A stretch of DNA of 5,200 bases from Methanobacteriota archaeon (lineage in GTDB: Archaea > Hydrothermarchaeota > Hydrothermarchaeia > Hydrothermarchaeales > JACQPM01), in contig JACQPM010000145.1 in assembly GCA_016207475.1 (NCBI GenBank), positions 1 to 5,200 on the forward strand, given 5' to 3'. A model generated the notes under the pieces. The model was not told where the DNA came from. It saw only the letters and a program-made list of their open reading frames with translations, and searched no databases. The position numbers and the translations under genes are program-made. Shown piece after piece: positions 1 through 4,766 of this stretch (position 1 is the stretch's first letter; each line of letters begins with the position of its first letter).

Positions 1-350
1 GGCGCAGCCGGGTTCTGGGTGGGGCCGAAGGCCGAGGTCTCGCCGCTGGAGCCGCAGGCGAACTCGTCCATGTTCGTCATCCCTATGACCGTACCGCCCT
101 CCCTTCTGATCCGCTCCACCACGGTGGCATCGTACCCAGCCACGTAGTTCTCCAGTGTCCTGGAGGCGCAGGTAGCCCTCAGGCCTCTGGCGCTGATATT
201 GGACTTGACGGCTATGGCAAGGCCCGCCAGTTTCCCTTTGGCTAGGCGGGCCTCTTCCAGGGCCTTCGGGTTGAGGTCCAGGAAGGCGTTGACCTCCTTC
301 CCCTCCTCGATGGAGTCCAGGTAGGAGGCTACCCCCTCTACTCCACCCAC
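1..350 (-). CDS. gatA: Glu-tRNA(Gln)/Asp-tRNA(Asn) amidotransferase subunit A (N-terminal part)
   Basis: This is the amidase subunit of the GatCAB complex, which releases ammonia from glutamine so that Glu-tRNA(Gln) or Asp-tRNA(Asn) can be amidated in the cytoplasm. Only the first 116 codons are in the window; the gene continues past base 1. Visible amidase-family marks are IAVKSNI with the catalytic lysine at residue 49, the block TCASRTLENYV at about 60-70, YDATVVERI at 73-81 and TNMDEFACGSS at 92-102. The two serines of the Ser-cisSer-Lys triad lie beyond the edge. I chose the GTG at 350-348 as start because a perfect GGAGGT sits six bases upstream, inside the end of gatC. The 13-nt overlap with gatC suggests translational coupling. 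Identity is firm. The choice between Asn and Gln pathways cannot be made here. Confidence 0.93.
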   Translation of the reverse strand, partial: MGGVEGVASYLDSIEEGKEVNAFLDLNPKALEEARLAKGKLAGLAIAVKSNISARGLRATCASRTLENYVAGYDATVVERIRREGGTVIGMTNMDEFACGSSGETSAFGPTQNPAA

Positions 351-571
351 TTCCCGACCTCCATCACGAAAGAGCCATCCTCTTCCAGCCTCGGGGCGTT
401 CCTCCGCAGGATCAGCTTGAACTCCTCATCCACCCTGCCGCTGGCGTCCCTCCTGGTGACGTTGATCTCATCCACGACATAGTAGGTCTCGGCCAGATCT
501 ATCTCCTCCAGGGCCCTGGACAGCTCCTCCAGGACCTTCTCCCCCTCCTTCCTGACTTCCTCCTCATCCAT
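338..571 (-). CDS. gatC: Glu-tRNA(Gln)/Asp-tRNA(Asn) amidotransferase subunit C
   Basis: This 77-residue protein matches the small GatC subunit, which wraps around the GatA-GatB interface and stabilises GatA. The typical layout is visible: an acidic N-terminal helix (about residues 1-25, rich in Glu, Leu and Lys), a middle section, then the C-terminal signature LRRNAPRLEEDGSFVMEV (about 54-71), which corresponds to the R-x-NAP...DG-x-F-x-V tail of the family. It is a little shorter than the usual 90-100 residues. The ATG at 571-569 has no good ribosome binding site, and a TATA-like TTATAA lies about 30 bp upstream, so a leaderless or near-leaderless message is possible. It is 25 nt downstream of the asparagine-synthetase-like gene and overlaps gatA. 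The protein is short and diverged, so the call rests partly on its position directly before gatA. Confidence 0.87.
   Translation of the reverse strand: MDEEEVRKEGEKVLEELSRALEEIDLAETYYVVDEINVTRRDASGRVDEEFKLILRRNAPRLEEDGSFVMEVGKWVE
357..362 (-). promoter_or_regulatory. Ribosome binding site of gatA
   Basis: On the minus strand this reads GGAGGT, six bases before the GTG at 350-348. It lies within the last codons of gatC and decides the otherwise unclear GTG start of gatA. There is no in-frame ATG nearby that would begin the conserved N-terminal helix. Confidence 0.8.
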
Positions 572-593
572 AGCCCAGGGTTTACTCTGATGG

Positions 594-606
594 GCCTTAT
601 AACCTA
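594..606 (-). promoter_or_regulatory. Possible internal promoter for gatCA
   Basis: The minus strand reads aataggTTATAAggcc, a TATA-like box overlapping the stop codon of the upstream gene (stop at 599-597). The usual 25-27 bp spacing would put the transcription start almost on the gatC ATG (571), which fits the lack of a ribosome binding site there. The box is short and symmetric, so this is a weak inference; gatCA may simply be read through from the upstream gene. Confidence 0.3.
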
Positions 607-1724
607 TTCGTCAGGCCCGCCAGATAATTCCCCAGCCCCTGGCCCCTCCCCCTGGCCAGCCTCCGGAGGCCGCTCTCCACCCCAGTGGAGTACTGGATCG
701 CCCTCTTCCTCCTCCCCCAGACGGCCTCGGGGAGGCCCAGACGGCGTCCCAGCTCCCTCAGGAGATACTTCCTCATGCCGTCCTTTATCTTTAGGGCGGA
801 GGGGATTCCCAGGGCCACCCCCACCACGCCCCGGTCCAGGTATGGGCAGGAGAGCCAGAGGCCCAGGGCATCGGCTATGGCGGCGTCCCTGGGCACGTTC
901 GTCCTGTACAAGGCCCTGACATCTTCCCTCAAGGCCTCCTCCAGATCCGCAGGGGACAGGGCCAGGTACCGATGATAACCGCCGAAGAGCTCGTCGGCGC
1001 CCTGGCCGGCCAGGACCGCTTCCTGCCCATCCTCCTTTGCAGCTTCGCAGGCGGCGTAGACTGGCAGCCCTATGGCCACCTGCATAGGGTCCCGGAGGCC
1101 CGTGGCCTCCACCACCTTCCTGGCATAGCCCTCCAGCTCCTCCTCCCGCAGCTCCTTCACCACCAGCTTGAGGCCCAGGTCGAGGGACCTCACCAGCTCA
1201 AGCTCCTGGGAGCCCTCCAACCCCACGGAGTAGAGGGTCACGTCCTTCCCCATCTCTGCCAGGAGCCTGGCGAGGAGGGTGCTGTCTATGCCCCCGGAGA
1301 AGAGGAGCCCCACCCTGTCCTTCACCCGCTTCTCGAGAGCCTCTTCAAGAGCTCTGCGGAGTTCTTTCATCGGCTCTTTCACCTCCTTCTCCCAGGAGAG
1401 GAAGTCCACTCCCTCCTCGAAGGTGATCCCCTCATCGCCGATGAGGACCACCTCCCAGGGCCTAACAAGCTCTCCACCGGGCAATCTGTGGATGGAGAAC
1501 TCCTCTGAGGTGTAGTACATGGGCCTGAGGCCCAGGGGGTCCACGGCCAGGACCACCTTGCCATCGCACTCCAGGGCCATGGCGTACTCCCCGTCGAGGC
1601 GCTCCACCACATGCCTCAAGACCCTCCCTGGTCCTTCGGTATATGCCCCTAGGAGGGTCCTGGGATCGAGGCCGTTGTATACTCTCCCTTCGAAGGTCAA
1701 GCGTCCCATGCCTTGGACATGCAT
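597..1724 (-). CDS. asnB: Asparagine synthetase-like protein with truncated glutaminase domain
   Basis: The C-terminal half is an asparagine-synthetase ATP-pyrophosphatase domain, which adenylates aspartate and amidates it. Numbered from the ATG at 1724-1722 (375 aa), it has the PP-loop SGGIDS at 143-148, GQGADELFGGY at 240-250, CPYLD near 293-297, a GMRKYLLRE segment around 317-325 and YSTGV at 345-349. The N-terminal part matches only the later portion of a class II glutaminase domain: FEGRVYNG (11-18, like FNGEIYN) and DPLGLRPMYY (62-71, normally RDPLGIKPLYY). The Cys2-Gly-Ile start and about 70 residues are absent, so glutamine hydrolysis by this chain is unlikely. Normal AsnB is about 500-600 residues. 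The frame is open up to an ATG at 1811 (404 aa), but that codon lies almost against the TATA box and upstream of the predicted transcript start. The extra 29 residues have no family resemblance and cover a perfect inverted repeat. An ATG at 1709 is a third option. gatC and gatA follow on the same strand. Confidence 0.85.
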   Translation of the reverse strand: MHVQGMGRLTFEGRVYNGLDPRTLLGAYTEGPGRVLRHVVERLDGEYAMALECDGKVVLAVDPLGLRPMYYTSEEFSIHRLPGGELVRPWEVVLIGDEGITFEEGVDFLSWEKEVKEPMKELRRALEEALEKRVKDRVGLLFSGGIDSTLLARLLAEMGKDVTLYSVGLEGSQELELVRSLDLGLKLVVKELREEELEGYARKVVEATGLRDPMQVAIGLPVYAACEAAKEDGQEAVLAGQGADELFGGYHRYLALSPADLEEALREDVRALYRTNVPRDAAIADALGLWLSCPYLDRGVVGVALGIPSALKIKDGMRKYLLRELGRRLGLPEAVWGRRKRAIQYSTGVESGLRRLARGRGQGLGNYLAGLTNRL

Positions 1725-1750
1725 AGACTTCAGACAGTAAAGGGGAGGGG

Positions 1751-1790
1751 GCCTATGGAGCAGAAAAGCAGAACCTTTCGCTCCATAGGC
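1751..1790 (-). repeat. Perfect 11-bp inverted repeat, probable 5' leader hairpin
   Basis: GCCTATGGAGC at 1751-1761 is exactly complementary to GCTCCATAGGC at 1780-1790, separated by 18 nt. Read on the minus strand, the loop can extend the stem: GAAAG can pair with CTTTTC leaving one bulged base, closing on a GTTCTG loop. With the minus-strand TATA box centred near 1817, transcription would start close to 1790, so the hairpin would form the very 5' end of the message for the asparagine-synthetase-like gene, followed by a C-rich stretch (about 1741-1752). It could act as an RNA element affecting stability or translation, or as a DNA site with two half-sites for a dimeric regulator. It lacks a T-tract and is not a terminator. 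The repeat is directly visible; the role is inferred. Confidence 0.75.
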
Positions 1791-1811
1791 TAATTTCCCG
1801 TTGCCGCTCAT

Positions 1812-1829
1812 ACATATAAACCTTTCTTC
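1812..1829 (-). promoter_or_regulatory. Promoter (BRE/TATA) of the asparagine-synthetase-like gene
   Basis: The minus strand reads gaaaggTTTATATGta, a purine-rich BRE-like flank followed by an archaeal TATA box (1820-1813). At about 26 bp spacing the transcript would start near 1790, the first base of the inverted repeat. This makes the ATG at 1811 an unlikely start and supports the ATG at 1724. Confidence 0.62.
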
Positions 1830-1840
1830 AAGGCACCTAC

Positions 1841-1856
1841 AAAAGATTTATATAAG
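1841..1856 (+). promoter_or_regulatory. Promoter (BRE/TATA) of the glnA operon
   Basis: AAAAGA followed by TTTATATA (1847-1854) is a good archaeal BRE plus TATA box. The expected transcription start is near 1876-1878, giving a leader of about 40 nt before the ATG at 1917. The box is nearly the same as that of the divergent gene, and the two are about 33 bp apart centre to centre, so TBP/TFB binding on the two sides may interact. Confidence 0.68.
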
Positions 1857-1883
1857 ACCAGAAGCCCCTCCTATTTTCAGAAG

Positions 1884-1901
1884 TAGGAAGGCCATTTCCT
1901 A
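1884..1901. promoter_or_regulatory. Palindromic operator TAGGAA-N6-TTCCTA, NrpR-like
   Basis: TAGGAA (1884-1889) and TTCCTA (1896-1901) form a perfect 6-bp palindrome around ggccat. Its core (1886-1899) is exactly GGAA-N6-TTCC, which is the operator consensus described for NrpR, the 2-oxoglutarate-responsive nitrogen repressor of Methanococcus. It lies about 8-20 bp after the predicted transcription start of a glutamine synthetase operon, the position expected of a repressor site blocking RNA polymerase. In RNA the same bases make an 8-bp stem (1882-1889 with 1896-1903, one G-U pair) just ahead of the ribosome binding site. The match is visible; binding by NrpR or a relative is inferred, and the host's possession of NrpR cannot be seen here. 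Confidence 0.55.
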
Positions 1902-1905
1902 TTGC

Positions 1906-1911
1906 GAGGTG
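1906..1911 (+). promoter_or_regulatory. Ribosome binding site of the first glnA
   Basis: GAGGTG lies five bases before the ATG at 1917-1919. It selects that ATG over the in-frame TTG at 1902, which lies upstream of this site and within the palindrome. Confidence 0.82.
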
Positions 1912-1916
1912 GAAGC

Positions 1917-3362
1917 ATGGTGAGGAAGGATGTCGAGACGGTCCTTGAGACCATAAGGAAGGAGAAGGTGAGGTGGCTAGACTTCCAGTTCCTGGACGTG
2001 CCGGGGTATCTGCAGCACATAACCCTCCCCGCCCACGCCGTGGATGCGAGCAGCTTCGAGGACGGGATCGGGAAGCTGGACGGCTCCTCCATCAAGGGCT
2101 TCAAGGCCATCTTCGAGTCCGACATGCTCCTCTTCCCTGACCCAAAGACCTTCGCCATCATCCCCTGGACCCAGCACAAGACCGCCAGGATGCTCACGGA
2201 TGTGAGGGAGGCCGACGGTGGCCCCAGGTTCTCCAGGGACCCCAGGTACATAGCCCAGCGGGCCGAGGAGAGGGTGAAGAAGACGGGCTTCGACGTCTCC
2301 TACTGGGGGCCCGAGGCCGAGTACTTCGTCTTCGACTCCGTCAAGCTCCTCCCCAGCGCCCTCTCCCCCAGGGACTCCTGGGGCGGCACGGGCTACCAGA
2401 TCGAGTCCAGGGAGGCCATCTGGTCCCAGGGGGGCAACAATTTCCCAATCAGGTTCAAGGAGGGCTACTACCCGGCGCCGCCGGAGGACACCCTCCAGGA
2501 CTACAGGGCCGAGGTCTGCACCCTCCTGGAAGACCACTTCGACATAACCATCGACGCCCATCACCACGAGGTCGCCACGGCTGGGCAGATCGAGATCGAC
2601 ATGAAGTATGACACCCTCGTCAAGATGGCCGACAACCTCGTCTCCTACAAGTTCGTGGCCAAGAATGTCGCCTACCTGCGGAACATGATCGCCACCTTCA
2701 TGCCGAAGCCCATCTTCGGCGACAACGCCTCGGGCATGCACGTCCATCAGTCTCTCTGGAAGAAGGGAAAGAACACCTTCTATGATCCAGACGACGATTA
2801 CGCGGAGCTGAGCCAGAGCGGGAGGTACTACATCGGCGGCCTCATAGAGCACGCCAGGGCGCTGGCTGCCATAGTATCGCCCACGACGAACTCCTACAAG
2901 CGCCTCGTGCCTGGTTACGAGGCGCCGGTCTACGTGGCCTGGTCCAAGCGGAACCGCTCCGCCTGCTGCAGGGTGCCGGTCTACCACAAGGGCTCCGACG
3001 TAGCGGCCAAGGCCAAGAGGGTCGAGTACCGCCCGCCCGACACCTCCTGCAACCCCTACTTCGCCTTCTCGGCCATGGTGGCGGCGGGTCTCGACGGGAT
3101 AAAGAGGAAGCTCGACCCAGGCGACCCCGTGGACGTGAACATATACCACCTGACGCCGAAGCAGCGGAGGGACAAGGGGATCCAGGAGCTGCCCGGCTCC
3201 CTCAAGATGGCAATTGAGGAGCTGAGCTCCGACAGGGACTTCCTGGAGCCCATCTTCCCAGGCGACTGCATCGACACCTGGATCGAGATGAAGGCCGAGG
3301 AGTTCACCCAGAACTCCCTCAGGCCGACACCGTACGAGTTCTATATGTACTTCGATATATAG
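1917..3362 (+). CDS. glnA: Glutamine synthetase type I (crenarchaeal-like form)
   Basis: Makes glutamine from glutamate, ammonia and ATP; GSI enzymes are cytoplasmic dodecamers. From the ATG at 1917 the protein has 481 residues, within the family range. The N-terminal beta-grasp part includes KLDGSSIKGF (53-62; Asp55 corresponds to the ammonium-site Asp50 of the Salmonella enzyme). The catalytic part has GPEAEYFVFD (131-140; metal ligands Glu133 and Glu135), HHEVATAGQIEID (216-228; Glu218, Glu226), SGMHVHQSL (272-280; His275), SYKRLVPGYEAP (326-337; Arg329 and flap Glu335), NRSACCR (346-352) and KRVEYRPPD (367-375; Glu370, Arg372). All expected metal and substrate residues are present, so it should be active. 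Odd points are DNASG instead of DNGSG and a Cys-Cys pair beside the active-site arginines. The segment around Tyr410 (NIYHLT) is not the usual adenylylation sequence NLYDLP. It is the first gene of the operon. Confidence 0.96.
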   Translation: MVRKDVETVLETIRKEKVRWLDFQFLDVPGYLQHITLPAHAVDASSFEDGIGKLDGSSIKGFKAIFESDMLLFPDPKTFAIIPWTQHKTARMLTDVREADGGPRFSRDPRYIAQRAEERVKKTGFDVSYWGPEAEYFVFDSVKLLPSALSPRDSWGGTGYQIESREAIWSQGGNNFPIRFKEGYYPAPPEDTLQDYRAEVCTLLEDHFDITIDAHHHEVATAGQIEIDMKYDTLVKMADNLVSYKFVAKNVAYLRNMIATFMPKPIFGDNASGMHVHQSLWKKGKNTFYDPDDDYAELSQSGRYYIGGLIEHARALAAIVSPTTNSYKRLVPGYEAPVYVAWSKRNRSACCRVPVYHKGSDVAAKAKRVEYRPPDTSCNPYFAFSAMVAAGLDGIKRKLDPGDPVDVNIYHLTPKQRRDKGIQELPGSLKMAIEELSSDRDFLEPIFPGDCIDTWIEMKAEEFTQNSLRPTPYEFYMYFDI

Positions 3363-3369
3363 GAGGTGA
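3362..3369 (+). promoter_or_regulatory. Strong ribosome binding site of the small ORF
   Basis: GGAGGTGA is a full match to the archaeal anti-Shine-Dalgarno sequence, four bases before the ATG at 3374. It begins on the last base of the glnA stop codon. Such a perfect site argues that the unknown small protein is genuinely and strongly translated. Confidence 0.85.
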
Positions 3370-3373
3370 AGAG

Positions 3374-3685
3374 ATGGGCGTGAGTCGCATAACGAGCCCG
3401 GCGGCCGAGGCCTATGTAGCCCGAGAGAAGGTCCTGGGGAGCGGCATAGCCCTCCTGGGGAGCGCATCAGAGAATATCCACAAGTTGGACAAGAAGACGC
3501 TGGAGAGGCTGGGGGACGTGGCGGCGGAACTCCTCCCCCACGCCCCCGGGTACGCGGGGAAGCTCCTCCAGGTCTCGGCGAGGCTCTTCTGGGCCCAGGC
3601 GAAGGTGAAGGAGAAGAAGATAAAGGTCGTCCCTCTGGAAGCCCTGGAGAAGAAGATAGAGGACCTGAAGAAGGCCATAGACTAG
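3374..3685 (+). CDS. Unrecognised 103-residue helical protein in the glnA operon
   Basis: I do not recognise this protein. It is soluble-looking, with no signal peptide and no clear membrane segment; the only hydrophobic run is about residues 19-29 (KVLGSGIALLG), which is too short and Gly-rich to call. Residues 38-75 look like two amphipathic helices joined by a Pro/Gly turn (LLPHAPGYAGKL), and the tail from about 76 is Lys/Glu-rich and may form a short coiled coil (VPLEALEKKIEDLKKAID). There are no cysteines and no obvious nucleotide-binding or catalytic motif, and it does not resemble PII/GlnK. It lies 11 nt after the first glnA and its stop codon abuts the start of the aminotransferase, so all are surely co-transcribed. 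A reasonable guess is a binding partner or regulator of one of the synthetases, but only its position supports that. Confidence 0.85.
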   Translation: MGVSRITSPAAEAYVAREKVLGSGIALLGSASENIHKLDKKTLERLGDVAAELLPHAPGYAGKLLQVSARLFWAQAKVKEKKIKVVPLEALEKKIEDLKKAID

Positions 3686-4762
3686 ATGCTCCGGGAGGTC
3701 CTCCAGTATCTGGAGCCCTACGACCCCGGCCTCTTCCCTCCGGACCTGGCCGAGCGGTATGGGATACCGGTGGGAAGGGTCGTCAACCTGGGCTCGAACG
3801 AGAGTCCCTATCCACCACCAAAGGCCGTCCTGGAGGCGGTCTCACAGGCCCTCCGAGGCGCCAACAGGTACCCGGACCCCTCATACCCCTGGCTGAAGGA
3901 GGGCCTCGCCAGGTACACCGGCCTACCGGCGGAGTGCATAAGCGTCGGGGGCGGGGCCAACGAGCTCCTGGATACCGTATCCAAGGTCGCCCTGAACCCC
4001 TACGACAAGGTCGTCATCCCGGTCCCCTCCTACTCCATCTACCTCTTTCTGGCCATGCTCCGGGACGCATCCCTGGAGCTGGTCAGCGGCCGGGGGAAGG
4101 ACTTCGACCTCGACCTGGGGAGGGTCCTGGAGGCCTCCAAGGGGGCGAAGCTCGTCTTCCTCTGTACCCCCAACAACCCCACTGGCAGAGCCATACCAAG
4201 AAAGGACATCCTGGCGATCTTGGAGGATACCGAGGTCCTGGTGGCGGTGGACGAAGCCTACTGTGAGTTCTCAGGGAAGAGCATGGCCGGGGAGGTGGAG
4301 AACCACGAGAACCTGGTGGTGGTGCGGACGATGTCCAAGTTCTTTGGCCTGGCGGGGCTGAGGGTGGGGTACGCCCTGGCCAGCCCCAAGTTAGCGGGGG
4401 CCCTGGAGAGGGCCAGGCTCCCCTTCAACGTCAGCACCGCCGGCGAGGCCGCCGCCCTGGCGGCGCTGGACCACCTGGGCCACTACCGGAGGTTGAGGGC
4501 CCGTATCCTCAAGGAGAGGGAGAGGGTGAGGAGGGCGGTGGCGGGGATGGGTCTCCACGTGGTCCCCTCGGAGGCGAACTTCCTCCTGATAGAGCTCCCG
4601 GAGGGCATGGACTCGGAGCTCCTGGCTGGGGAAGGGGTGGTAGTGAGGGACGCCGGCGGCGTCCTGGGGCTCACGAATAATTATATAAGGGCAACGGTAG
4701 GAAGGAAGCGGGAGAACGAGAGGCTGCTCTCGGCCCTGAGGGCATGCCTAGAAAGGAGGTAG
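3686..4762 (+). CDS. hisC: Histidinol-phosphate aminotransferase-like protein (fold type I PLP enzyme)
   Basis: This 358-residue protein is a class I/II PLP aminotransferase closest to HisC, which transfers an amino group between glutamate and imidazole-acetol phosphate in histidine synthesis. Motifs in order are NLGSNESPYPPP (34-45), RYPDPSYPWL (61-70), GGGANELLD (88-96, cofactor phosphate region), TPNNPTG (161-167), VDEAYCEF (188-195), RTMSKFFGLAGLRVGY (214-229, with Schiff-base Lys218 and Arg226), PFNVS (246-250), EANFLL (296-301), GVVVRDAGG (317-325) and YIRATVG (333-339). The length is normal. The ATG follows the previous stop codon without any gap and has only a weak ribosome binding site, so it is probably translated by coupling. 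No other his gene is visible. Since HisC paralogues also act on aromatic amino acids, and CobD (threonine-phosphate decarboxylase) is related, the exact substrate is open. Confidence 0.87.
   Translation: MLREVLQYLEPYDPGLFPPDLAERYGIPVGRVVNLGSNESPYPPPKAVLEAVSQALRGANRYPDPSYPWLKEGLARYTGLPAECISVGGGANELLDTVSKVALNPYDKVVIPVPSYSIYLFLAMLRDASLELVSGRGKDFDLDLGRVLEASKGAKLVFLCTPNNPTGRAIPRKDILAILEDTEVLVAVDEAYCEFSGKSMAGEVENHENLVVVRTMSKFFGLAGLRVGYALASPKLAGALERARLPFNVSTAGEAAALAALDHLGHYRRLRARILKERERVRRAVAGMGLHVVPSEANFLLIELPEGMDSELLAGEGVVVRDAGGVLGLTNNYIRATVGRKRENERLLSALRACLERR
4755..4760 (+). promoter_or_regulatory. Ribosome binding site of the second glnA
   Basis: GGAGGT lies six bases before the GTG at 4767-4769 and within the last codons of the aminotransferase gene. 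It fixes GTG as the start of the second glutamine synthetase. Confidence 0.82.
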
Positions 4763-4766
4763 AATC

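Noticed and set aside
590..975. Pro/Arg/Ser-rich open frames on the plus strand opposite the 3' half of the asparagine-synthetase-like gene
   Set aside because: Composition is that of an antisense reading of GC-rich coding DNA, with no start signals or motifs.
972..1508. A 178-codon open frame on the plus strand opposite the asparagine-synthetase-like gene
   Set aside because: It is antisense to clear PP-loop coding sequence and has a Leu/His/Pro/Glu-rich composition typical of shadow frames. No family resemblance.
1751..1790. The inverted repeat as a transcription terminator for either arm
   Set aside because: It lies upstream of both diverging genes, not after one, and no T-rich tract follows on either strand.
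1751..1790. The inverted repeat as a tRNA, box C/D RNA or CRISPR repeat
   Set aside because: There is no cloverleaf or CCA-end pattern, no paired C and D boxes in the right order, and only one copy, so none of these is supported.
1902..1916. TTG at 1902 as the start of the first glutamine synthetase
   Set aside because: The GAGGTG ribosome binding site at 1906-1911 lies downstream of this TTG and five bases before the ATG at 1917, which also gives the usual N-terminus.
1977..3467. A 496-codon open frame on the minus strand covering almost all of the first glnA
   Set aside because: It lies antisense to a well-conserved glutamine synthetase. Its translation is low-complexity (rich in Gly, Val, Leu, Arg, His), has no recognisable motif, and is what strong GC bias at third codon positions produces. 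There is no promoter or ribosome binding site for it.
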